Shown piece after piece: positions 18,077 to 25,627 of a stretch of DNA of 47,628 nt; the stretch's first letter is position 1; every line of letters starts with the position of its first letter. The notes beneath the pieces are model-generated. The model was given only the letters and a program-made list of their open reading frames with translations, searched no databases and had not been told where the DNA came from. The DNA lies in IMG/VR virus record IMGVR_UViG_3300010883_000055, positions 1 through 47,628 of that record; one strand, 5' to 3'. Both the position numbers and the translations under genes were made by a program. This DNA comes from a virus.

Positions 18077-20832
18077 TGGCAAGTAAAAATGTAACATATG
18101 TTTCAGAGAATCTTATCGGTACTTCCAATGATGTATTCCGAAAAGATACGGGTAATTATTGGGAAGATGGCCAGCACGGAGTTGAAATAGATTCAACTGA
18201 AAAATATATCAAGGAAATAAGTTTTGAAACAGAACAAACATTTAAACTTAAAGCAGCGCCTTTTTTTGAGACTCGCCAAGAAATTAAGATTCTAGGGAAT
18301 CCAAAGATTTTTACCAGTGAGCGACCTTGGAAGACATATCTACGGACTTTTTTAAATACATTGCCTTTTGAAGACTTTGCTTTTGATCTCAAAAAGGTAC
18401 TTAAAAAAAATAGATCCTCTTTAGGTGCCACTGGGGAACCCTATGCTGAAGTAGATTTTATATATAATTTCTTTGTTCGTGATTATGAATATATTTTAAA
18501 TATGCCACAAATCCATGAAAACCTTCTCCCCAATATTTATGTAGATATTTCTGCCGATGCCACCAACACCGACCCCTTCTTCGAAGCACTAATGACAGGC
18601 TTCGGTGTATTATCAACCGAAGAATCAAGCTTACTTAATTTATTCAGAAACCCCCTGGCATGCCGATGTCAAAAATTTTATCAAACCATAAGTAATAAAT
18701 TAGCGAATACTCAAGGAACTAACCGAGCTGCATTAAAAAAACGATATTCAAATATAATTTTCCCCATGGAAAATATTGATCTTTTAAAAGATATAGAAAC
18801 ATATAAGAATATTTTTCCCATGTTAAGTAAAATAGAGTTTACTACTGACAGTCGAACTCAATTTGCACAAATATTAAAAGATTCTAAATTGAGTAGTTCA
18901 TTATTAAAATATATTTCCTTATTGGTCAGGAATAATACACCTTCTCATGGGTGGTCCGCTTCTCGCTATATGGAGTTAACAGAGGGGTCTGGTCCAACCC
19001 CTGGCCGAGGGGGAACTATATTTTCTAGCCCTTCTGATAACAAAGGAGCATCATCCACCACTTCTTCGAATCCGCAAGCTATAACCGCCTCGATGCGCGA
19101 ATTCAATCTTTTGAAATGGTGGGAGGGTTTTGTTACAGGCACCCTCCCCTTTGCTAACACGGACGAAAAAGAGATCTTTATGGGAAACCAAGATGAATCT
19201 GTATTGATCGCCCGCGATATTCAAAATTCTTTTTCCAAAGTTTTATCTTTACTAATTTTTGTTGGGAAGCTCCAAACATTAATCGAAGAACATATGCGAA
19301 GTTATGCAGATATTACAAATGGTAAAAAATGTTATAATGAAGTCGTAGCCTACCGAATCGCTAAATTCCGTCAAGGCGCTCTGACAGGCGCCCCCATTCA
19401 AAATATATGGATTCCAAATTCTAACGAATTGGATGTAGTCAAATATTTTGATACCCAAATCAAATATGATCGTCAATATACCTACATAATTTACGCTTAT
19501 AATTTTGTGCTGGGGTCCACGATCTCATATAATACCGCTACTGCTAAAACCCCACAAGCACAAGATCAGGGAGATCTCCCTATTCTAGATTACCCTGGTG
19601 ACGAGCTATCGGGTACCGACTATAATCTTACTCAGAAAGCACCCAGCAATGAGAGATATCTAGTGAAATCTGCGCCACGGCCCGCAGTAGGCGCGCCAAG
19701 TTATTTTTATAATGCAGTCACTACCTCACGTATATCCACACATCCAGTTGACCAGCGCGCAGATACAGCCCAGCAAAATACAAATGCAGGCTATTCGGGG
19801 ATGAAGACTCAAAACTATAGTTATAAGGATCTTGGATTAAGACTTAGAGTTCCTTTCGACAATAGTTTACTTCCAAAGGTAAATATGGGCGCCCCCGCCA
19901 CTGATGGTTATTCTCCCGAAGCACGACTAGTAGTCATTACTCGCCCCTCTTTAAAGATTATAGAAACACCGATTGCGAAAAGGACCGGCCGCGTTATTGA
20001 CAGCCCGCCGGTGTTTCCGGATGTATATTTTGTTGCTTTGAAGGGTCATGATAATAAAATAAAGATTAATTTTAATACCAACGTTGGGTCCTATCTGCTG
20101 CATCCTATTGTGCTGGACCAACCCTTTGAACAAGATTTAATTGATCGGATTAGAGAAGGGAATCGCTTACCTGACACCAGCAGATTACGTTATACTACCG
20201 ACGACCCTGTTGATCATTTCGAAATATATCGTATGACGACGCTCCCAGAAAAATATACTGATTTTAGTTCTCACTTACACACCACTATTGATACCGATGT
20301 CGATACCAATAGCCCCCAAAAAGCGTCAGCGGCTTCAGCAGTAGACACAATCGTGCCCAATATAATGTATTATTATATGTTTCGCTGTCGCGACCGACAT
20401 GGGAATTTTTCCAATCCCACTTCCGTTTTTTCAGTTATAATGGTGAGTAATGATGGTATTATTTTTCCAATTATCAAATCAATAGATTTAAAACCCCATT
20501 CAACTCCACGTAGAAGTTCAAAGCCTTTCAAAAAAATGTTAAATATTCTTCCCACAATGGCGCAGTCAATCGTAGATTATTCTAAGACTAATGTTGAAAC
20601 AGCAGGGGGGACAACAAATATGCCCGTATTTTTGGGAGGGGAAGCAGAATCTCTTTTTGGTAGTTCTTTTAAAATCCGACTAACTTCGAAAAAAACAGGA
20701 AAACAAATTGATTTTAATATAGGATTCCAAACCGAGCATATACCAAGTGCGGTGGACTGTGTAAACGATGACCAAGGGGAACCTCTAACCTCGGCTGTAG
20801 CTGTGATATCGTCAGCGACTCTCCTTCCATGA
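18076..20832 (+). CDS. structural protein with fibronectin-III-like segment
   Basis: Start and previous stop share one base (TAATG). The 918-residue product has no recognisable enzyme motif. Residues about 650-795 resemble a fibronectin type III-like beta sandwich: 'VDHFEIYRMTTLP' followed by 'IMYYYMFRCRDRHGNFSNPT', the usual pattern of an interacting strand and a 'YYYRFRARDxxGNxSxPS' strand. Such folds are common in phage tail and baseplate proteins, where they act as spacers or weak surface binders. The stop codon lies inside the loop of a 9-bp hairpin (20814-20843), and this is the last gene of the giant-gene run. Exact role unknown. Confidence 0.8.
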   Translation: MASKNVTYVSENLIGTSNDVFRKDTGNYWEDGQHGVEIDSTEKYIKEISFETEQTFKLKAAPFFETRQEIKILGNPKIFTSERPWKTYLRTFLNTLPFEDFAFDLKKVLKKNRSSLGATGEPYAEVDFIYNFFVRDYEYILNMPQIHENLLPNIYVDISADATNTDPFFEALMTGFGVLSTEESSLLNLFRNPLACRCQKFYQTISNKLANTQGTNRAALKKRYSNIIFPMENIDLLKDIETYKNIFPMLSKIEFTTDSRTQFAQILKDSKLSSSLLKYISLLVRNNTPSHGWSASRYMELTEGSGPTPGRGGTIFSSPSDNKGASSTTSSNPQAITASMREFNLLKWWEGFVTGTLPFANTDEKEIFMGNQDESVLIARDIQNSFSKVLSLLIFVGKLQTLIEEHMRSYADITNGKKCYNEVVAYRIAKFRQGALTGAPIQNIWIPNSNELDVVKYFDTQIKYDRQYTYIIYAYNFVLGSTISYNTATAKTPQAQDQGDLPILDYPGDELSGTDYNLTQKAPSNERYLVKSAPRPAVGAPSYFYNAVTTSRISTHPVDQRADTAQQNTNAGYSGMKTQNYSYKDLGLRLRVPFDNSLLPKVNMGAPATDGYSPEARLVVITRPSLKIIETPIAKRTGRVIDSPPVFPDVYFVALKGHDNKIKINFNTNVGSYLLHPIVLDQPFEQDLIDRIREGNRLPDTSRLRYTTDDPVDHFEIYRMTTLPEKYTDFSSHLHTTIDTDVDTNSPQKASAASAVDTIVPNIMYYYMFRCRDRHGNFSNPTSVFSVIMVSNDGIIFPIIKSIDLKPHSTPRRSSKPFKKMLNILPTMAQSIVDYSKTNVETAGGTTNMPVFLGGEAESLFGSSFKIRLTSKKTGKQIDFNIGFQTEHIPSAVDCVNDDQGEPLTSAVAVISSATLLP

Positions 20833-20843
20833 TAAGAGTCGCT
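20814..20843 (+). terminator. 9-bp hairpin enclosing the stop codon, possible terminator or RNA end
   Basis: AGCGACTCT (20814-20822) is perfectly complementary to AGAGTCGCT (20835-20843). The 12-base loop contains the TGA stop of the upstream gene. It is not followed by a T run, so it is not a canonical intrinsic terminator; it could stabilise or process the mRNA end. It closes the giant-gene run just before a candidate late promoter. Confidence 0.4.
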
Positions 20844-20867
20844 TGAAAGAGGAAAATAATTAAACAC

Positions 20868-20899
20868 TTATATAGAGAACATACTATTTATATAGAGAA
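20868..20899 (+). repeat. 12-bp perfect direct repeat, 20-bp period
   Basis: TTATATAGAGAA occurs at 20868-20879 and again at 20888-20899, with starts spaced 20 bp apart (about two helical turns). The second copy merges with the candidate late promoter CTATTTATATAG and with the ribosome binding site of the gene at 20911. It may be a duplicated promoter or a protein-binding site. Confidence 0.6.
20884..20895 (+). promoter_or_regulatory. candidate phage late promoter (CTATTTATATAG)
   Basis: CTATTTATATAG lies 27 bases upstream of the ATG at 20911. The core CTATTTA recurs at three other gaps in the window, each just after a hairpin and just before a structural gene, which suggests a phage-specific late promoter comparable in role to the T4 TATAAATA element. 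The implied leader is short, so the start site could sit slightly upstream of the ribosome binding site GAAGGGA. Confidence 0.45.
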
Positions 20900-20910
20900 G
20901 GGAATATACT

Positions 20911-21852
20911 ATGGCTTTTTTAGATAACAGCGGCGATATCATTTTAGATGCCGTTTTAACTGATACTGGAAGGAAACGTTTAGCAAAAGGTGACGGGTCT
21001 TTCAAGATAACCAAATTTGCATTAGGTGATGATGAAATCAACTATAGGTTATATGATTACACTAACCCGAGCGGATCGGCTTATTATGATTTAGAAATTA
21101 TGCAAACCCCCATTCTTGAGGCTTTTACCGATAACATGGCTCAACTACACTCTAAAATCGTAACAGTTCCTAGAACTAATTTACTGTATTTACCGGTAAT
21201 GATGCTAAATCAAGTGGCAGAACAAAATGCCACCACCATGTCGAATGAGGGAGTATTCTATGTTGCAGCCGATTCCTCAACCGAAAATGCCCTCCCGGGT
21301 GTCACAGGACTTATTTTTGGGTCTAACCCGAGCGAAGGGGGTACTTATATTCGCGTCGATCAAGGCTTGGACACAACTCAGCTTGTGCCTACCCTTACTT
21401 TGGACGCCACCTTAGTGGAAACTCAATTTATGGTAGAAATGGACTCTCGCTTTGGATCAGTTATCAATGATAAAGGCCGCTATTTAGGCACTATTTCTTA
21501 TATTGATGATGATATGGTAGCAAGTTATTATTTTTCTTTAGGAACCGATCCTAAATTTATAACTGATAATCCCTCTACCCAGATAATCGGTTCCCCTGGC
21601 CTCCAAGGCACCACTACCACACAAGTTATCAAAGGGCCTCGCGGAACTATTTTCAAATGCGGGATTCAGGCTTCTTTAGATTTACTTTCAAGCACATATT
21701 ATTTTGATTTAGTAGGAAGCGAAAAAAATATTCCCACCCCAAATGGGCCCGTTACTTGCAATGTAATTGATACAAATTTGCGTATAACTGGTGTTACGAC
21801 TGGATATCGATTAGATATTCCTATTCGATATCTAAAACTAAAAGATCAATGA
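20911..21852 (+). CDS. structural protein sharing the LTxxGxxxL module
   Basis: Preceded by GAAGGGA at good spacing. The 313-residue product opens with 'GDIILDAVLTDTGRKRLAKG' and then 'FKITKFALGDDEINYRLYD'. This N-terminal block is one I recall as frequent in structural proteins of large aquatic myoviruses, and it parallels the start of the gene at 13332. The middle has beta-rich segments and the C-terminus is short and basic. No enzyme motif or membrane segment is visible. It is the first gene of a three-gene structural unit behind a candidate late promoter. Tail or baseplate placement is inferred from context only. Confidence 0.8.
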   Translation: MAFLDNSGDIILDAVLTDTGRKRLAKGDGSFKITKFALGDDEINYRLYDYTNPSGSAYYDLEIMQTPILEAFTDNMAQLHSKIVTVPRTNLLYLPVMMLNQVAEQNATTMSNEGVFYVAADSSTENALPGVTGLIFGSNPSEGGTYIRVDQGLDTTQLVPTLTLDATLVETQFMVEMDSRFGSVINDKGRYLGTISYIDDDMVASYYFSLGTDPKFITDNPSTQIIGSPGLQGTTTTQVIKGPRGTIFKCGIQASLDLLSSTYYFDLVGSEKNIPTPNGPVTCNVIDTNLRITGVTTGYRLDIPIRYLKLKDQ

Positions 21853-21868
21853 TTAAAAGGATCACAGA

Positions 21869-22870
21869 ATGGCTACAGTATTTAAAAATTTATTAAGCAA
21901 CGATGTTGCAACCACCCGGACGTTGCTCAACGAAGCTATCCCTATTACAGGAACTATTGTGTCTGGCACTTACAATGATGAAAATGTAAAGAATTACGCG
22001 CATGGCATGTTTCAAAGTGTATTTGATTACCCTGTTTTAAGTTCTTCGGCTAATCATATTTTTGATTTAACGTATGGATATGCTTCCACAGTAGGAACTG
22101 CCTCCAATTCTATGAATTCAAAAAAATTAAATATTTACAATCAAATGGCTCAAGTCTTGGTGGGATATGATACTAGCGGATCCGTTCGTATGTTCGACCG
22201 AGATGGAGATCTAACGGGTGGAGATAAATTAGAGGCATGTGTATTTATTAATTATGCGCGCCTCTTAACTAAGGACGAAATCAAGAAAGGATCTTATACT
22301 ATAACTTTATCTTCCTCTGGTACCCCACAGGTGGTTACTCTGGGAGATTATGGCGCTCAAAATGATTATCGAGTTAACTCACCTGCCGGAGAATATGGGA
22401 TTCTTTATACGGCTTCCTCTCCTATCGTGACGGGTTCGGGCGTTGGGCTACTCTATTATCAGGCCGGGATCGCAGTCATAAGTGCATCCACAGATATTAT
22501 AGAATCAGCTTCCTTTTTTACCGGATCTTCGACAGCCTTTGGAACCGACGCGTGGAATATTTCAGGTACATGTGATTATATGCGCCATATTTGGATAAAT
22601 AACTTTTTCAATAACACTACCGAGCTTAATTCTACTATTTATTTTTGTCGAGTCAATAATATGGAATTCAACTATTCTTCAAATCCCACTTATTTAAGTG
22701 GTAGTCGGATTAACGTGAAACAAAATAAGCATGACAATCCTATTTCTTATATCACAACTGTGGGACTTTATTCTGCTGATAATGAGTTATTGGCTGTAGC
22801 TAAAGTTTCCGAACCGCTCAAAAAAGATCCAACTAATGAGCTAACACTCCGCGTCCGACTTGATTATTGA
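21869..22870 (+). CDS. structural protein, paralogue of the next gene
   Basis: Has a clear ribosome binding site (AAGGATCA) 16 bases after the preceding stop. The C-terminal third ('MEFNYSSNPTYLSGSRI', then 'ISYITTVGLYSADNELLAVA', then 'LRVRLDY') has a clear counterpart in the next gene ('AELNYSNNPTYL', 'ITYISKIGVYDNMGNLIGIA', 'FKLKLDF'). The N-terminal parts differ, so the pair looks like a shared C-terminal module on different bodies. No enzyme signature. Probably a virion component of the tail or baseplate; function unknown. Confidence 0.8.
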   Translation: MATVFKNLLSNDVATTRTLLNEAIPITGTIVSGTYNDENVKNYAHGMFQSVFDYPVLSSSANHIFDLTYGYASTVGTASNSMNSKKLNIYNQMAQVLVGYDTSGSVRMFDRDGDLTGGDKLEACVFINYARLLTKDEIKKGSYTITLSSSGTPQVVTLGDYGAQNDYRVNSPAGEYGILYTASSPIVTGSGVGLLYYQAGIAVISASTDIIESASFFTGSSTAFGTDAWNISGTCDYMRHIWINNFFNNTTELNSTIYFCRVNNMEFNYSSNPTYLSGSRINVKQNKHDNPISYITTVGLYSADNELLAVAKVSEPLKKDPTNELTLRVRLDY

Positions 22871-22885
22871 TACGGAGATGTCAGA

Positions 22886-24127
22886 ATGCCTTTTAAAAAA
22901 TTTGCATCAGACGATATTTTTTATAATGTCATCAAAACATATCCAAACATTCAGGTAGATGTCTATAATAGCCAAACCTATCTTCAAAATGAAAATTTAG
23001 TACCTGGCGTATTCGCTCCGAGCGTTCCTTGTGTGCCTACAGGATATGTTTCTCTTTATGAGATGAATGTGGACCGGAATCAAAGCGAAACTGGATTAAT
23101 CTATCCTTTTATCGTAAAAAACGGTACCTTATCTAATTTTAAAACCATTTCTACAACTCAATTTGTTGAAGGGTTTCAATACGGGGATATCATAAGTAGC
23201 TCCTACCCTCTTTCAGCGAGTATCACACGAGAATACTGGCCCCAGGGTGCTGGTATGTTAGTTAAAACTCCATCTGGATGGACACTCACAGCCGGCCATC
23301 CTCGTCGACACCTTTACGCACTGGAAAATGTTTTAAATTATAATAAATATTTAAGTTATCATTATGCTTTTAGTTCCAGTTTAGGAGATAAAGCAGAACA
23401 ACAGATGGCACTTATTTCTATTCCATCGATTTTTTATGGGGCTGGCATTAAAAAAGGCACCGTAGATCTTAAATTCTATATTTCAGGATCTCTGATCGGC
23501 CGACTGCAAGATAGTCTTCAAAATGGAGAATTAATCCAGACTACTGGTAGTGGATACGCGCAGAGTCAAGGATCTGGGTCAACAGCAGGCGTAGTCTTAT
23601 ATAATCAGGGGTTTATTATATTAACGGGAAGCTGGGCCCTTGAAAACGGGGTCACACGCAACTATCAAGGCGGCCCCCCTCTACAACCATCGTCATGGAT
23701 ATTTTTTGGAACTGGCATAGGCGGCCATGAGAGCACATCAGGCGGAGAAATCCCACCCGGAACTCTTCTTAGTTCTAGCTTCAGAATGGAGTTCGAAGGC
23801 ACTCAATATGTCCCCACTATCACTATGTTTGCCAACGCAGACAAGGCGGAACTCAATTATTCTAATAATCCCACTTATCTCGTACATAGTCAATCTATGA
23901 TTCCCAGTACAGGCTCATATATTTATGTCGAGCCCCAGTTAACTATTAAAAACACGGTACAAACTCCGTATCCTGACCCCACTGGATCTTTTAAAAAAAT
24001 AACTTATATTTCTAAAATTGGAGTTTATGATAACATGGGGAATTTAATAGGGATCGCCTCAACGGCAACGCCAGTGAAAAAAACTGAAGACTTAGATTAT
24101 ACATTTAAATTAAAGTTGGATTTTTAA
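22886..24127 (+). CDS. structural protein, paralogue of the previous gene
   Basis: Preceded by GGAGATG at suitable spacing. The 413-residue product shares its C-terminal module with the gene at 21869: the NPTYL motif, a YIS/T..G.Y segment and a terminal LDF/LDY. Its longer centre is rich in Gly and Ser ('SGYAQSQGSGSTAGVVLYNQ'). No transmembrane segment or catalytic motif is seen. It is the last gene of the structural trio, and its TAA is directly followed by the ATG of the RuvC-like nuclease. Virion location is inferred. Confidence 0.8.
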   Translation: MPFKKFASDDIFYNVIKTYPNIQVDVYNSQTYLQNENLVPGVFAPSVPCVPTGYVSLYEMNVDRNQSETGLIYPFIVKNGTLSNFKTISTTQFVEGFQYGDIISSSYPLSASITREYWPQGAGMLVKTPSGWTLTAGHPRRHLYALENVLNYNKYLSYHYAFSSSLGDKAEQQMALISIPSIFYGAGIKKGTVDLKFYISGSLIGRLQDSLQNGELIQTTGSGYAQSQGSGSTAGVVLYNQGFIILTGSWALENGVTRNYQGGPPLQPSSWIFFGTGIGGHESTSGGEIPPGTLLSSSFRMEFEGTQYVPTITMFANADKAELNYSNNPTYLVHSQSMIPSTGSYIYVEPQLTIKNTVQTPYPDPTGSFKKITYISKIGVYDNMGNLIGIASTATPVKKTEDLDYTFKLKLDF

Positions 24128-24649
24128 ATGATATTAGGATTAGATGTAAGTACTAGCATCGTGGGGGTCTGTGTTCTAAAAAATGACAAAATTGTTCATA
24201 CTGCATACATTGATTTGAGAAAAATAAAGAACTTTTTTGAGAAAGGGCAAGAAGTCGAGAATACTTTAAAGGATATAAAGAAAAATTTTAAAATTGAATA
24301 CATTTATATTGAGCAAGCACTCATGTTCTTCCGCCGAGGAGGCTCGACTGCTAACACTATGTCAATTCTTCAACGATTTAATGGTATTGTATCCTGGATA
24401 TGTTATAATGTATATGGTATGGAGCCGAATTATGTAACGCCGATCGGCGCTCGCTCTAAATGTGGCATAAAAGTCAAAAGAGGCGAAAAAGCTAAGGAAA
24501 TTGTCATGAAGCATTTCATCGACAACGAAGATTTCGGTATTATCTATACCAAGAAAGGTAATATCCAGAAGTATTGTTATGATATCGGAGATGCCATTAT
24601 TGTTGCACGTGCTGGGTATATTTTACAAGAAGGATTAAAAAAGGCTTGA
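24128..24649 (+). CDS. RuvC-like Holliday-junction resolvase / RNase H-fold nuclease
   Basis: The 173-residue protein has the RuvC layout: 'ILGLDVSTSIVGVCVL' at the start (D6), 'IEYIYIEQAL' (E62) and a C-terminal 'YDIGDAIIVARAGY' (D152, D155), the expected acidic metal-binding set of the RNase H fold. The length equals cellular RuvC. The probable role is cutting branched DNA during late replication before packaging, the job done by endonuclease VII (gp49) in T4, which has a different fold. The start directly abuts the upstream stop with only a weak binding site (GTTGGA), so it may be read from the upstream transcript. Its stop codon overlaps the -35 box of the next promoter. Confidence 0.82.
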   Translation: MILGLDVSTSIVGVCVLKNDKIVHTAYIDLRKIKNFFEKGQEVENTLKDIKKNFKIEYIYIEQALMFFRRGGSTANTMSILQRFNGIVSWICYNVYGMEPNYVTPIGARSKCGIKVKRGEKAKEIVMKHFIDNEDFGIIYTKKGNIQKYCYDIGDAIIVARAGYILQEGLKKA

Positions 24650-24659
24650 CAAAGCCTTT
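24640..24659 (+). terminator. 8-bp hairpin overlapping a promoter -35 box
   Basis: AAAGGCTT (24640-24647) pairs perfectly with AAGCCTTT (24652-24659) across a four-base GACA loop. On the + strand it is followed by AAAATAT rather than a T run; read from the - strand it is followed by a run of T residues. It may end transcripts, or act as an operator, because the TTGACA -35 box lies inside it. Confidence 0.4.
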
Positions 24660-24674
24660 AAAATATGTTATATT
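24646..24674 (+). promoter_or_regulatory. sigma70-type promoter with extended -10
   Basis: TTGACA (24646-24651), a 17-base spacer and TATATT (24669-24674), with a TG one base upstream of the -10 (extended -10). This is the best host-type promoter I can see in the window. The expected transcription start falls about at the ATG at 24681, so the primase mRNA may be leaderless or nearly so. It probably gives early expression of primase and the nuclease-ATPase fusion by unmodified host RNA polymerase. Confidence 0.75.
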
Positions 24675-24680
24675 AGTAAC

Positions 24681-25619
24681 ATGAATGAAAGGCTATCTAT
24701 TCTCTCTAATATCCTTGGATCACATTTTCAAACGAACGATGAGCATTTGTTTTTTTGTCCTTATTGTAAGCACGAAAAGAGAAAATTTTCTGTCAATTTG
24801 AAAAGGAATGTCTATAAATGCTGGATATGTAACCAACGCGGCAGATCCCTTTATAGGGTCGTCAGGCGCTTTGGATCCTTCAATGAGCAGGAAGGTTGGA
24901 GAGCCCTCACCGGCGCGCCTAGAGAGGACCTAAGCCGCTTTGAAACCCTATTTGAGAGTGAAAAGCCAGATGAAATCATCCAGGTGGTGGACTTGCCAAC
25001 AGACTTCAGAAGTTTGACACATAAAAAGCTGGATTCTTGTGGCAAAAAGGCGTTGCAATATTTAAAAAATCGAGGAATTGATAAGAAAGATATTCTGGGG
25101 TGGAAAGTTGGCTATTGTACATCGGGCCGCTATCGTGACAGAGTTATTTTCCCGTCTTTTAATGAGGACGGAAATGCAAATTATTTCGTGGCTAGATCGC
25201 TTACCGAAGGAGATTTTAAATATCTCAACCCGGCCGCCAGCCGTAATATTATTTTTAATGAGTTATACTTGAATTTCGAGAAAGAGATAACAATTGTCGA
25301 AGGTATTTTCGACGCAATGAAGGCTGAAAATGCCGTCCCAATCCTGGGATCAACTCTATCAGAATATTCTGTGCTTTTTAAGAAGATTATCAAGTATGAT
25401 ACACCGGTCCTTTTGGCTTTAGATAAAGACGCTGAATGGAAGGCAATTAAAATTAAACGTTTGTTATTAAAATATGGTATCGAAGTGAGAGAACTAGATT
25501 TGGAAGGGTATGAAGACGTTGGTGAAATGTCTAAAGATGAGTTTAAACGTTTATCATCTGTTGCTTCTTTTATTCAAGAAGAGAATATTCTTACATCTCT
25601 CTTTTCTAATATCAACTAG
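24681..25619 (+). CDS. DnaG/gp61-type DNA primase
   Basis: A 312-residue primase with an N-terminal CHC2-like zinc ribbon, C26-P-Y-C29 and C47-W-I-C50, and a TOPRIM domain. The TOPRIM glutamate motif is 'IVEGIFDAM' (E207), and the metal-binding 'ALDKDAEW' carries D248 and D250. It would make RNA primers for lagging-strand synthesis with the phage helicase, which is not in this window. Size is close to T4 gp61 (342 residues). No Shine-Dalgarno sequence precedes the ATG, and the strong promoter 7 bases upstream implies a leaderless start. Followed 8 bases later by the recombination fusion gene. Confidence 0.85.
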   Translation: MNERLSILSNILGSHFQTNDEHLFFCPYCKHEKRKFSVNLKRNVYKCWICNQRGRSLYRVVRRFGSFNEQEGWRALTGAPREDLSRFETLFESEKPDEIIQVVDLPTDFRSLTHKKLDSCGKKALQYLKNRGIDKKDILGWKVGYCTSGRYRDRVIFPSFNEDGNANYFVARSLTEGDFKYLNPAASRNIIFNELYLNFEKEITIVEGIFDAMKAENAVPILGSTLSEYSVLFKKIIKYDTPVLLALDKDAEWKAIKIKRLLLKYGIEVRELDLEGYEDVGEMSKDEFKRLSSVASFIQEENILTSLFSNIN

Positions 25620-25627
25620 GAGAAAAA

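Noticed and set aside
24652-24680. A second promoter or Shine-Dalgarno between the -10 box and the primase ATG
   Set aside because: Only AGTAAC separates the -10 box from the ATG; no purine-rich site is present, which supports a leaderless start instead.
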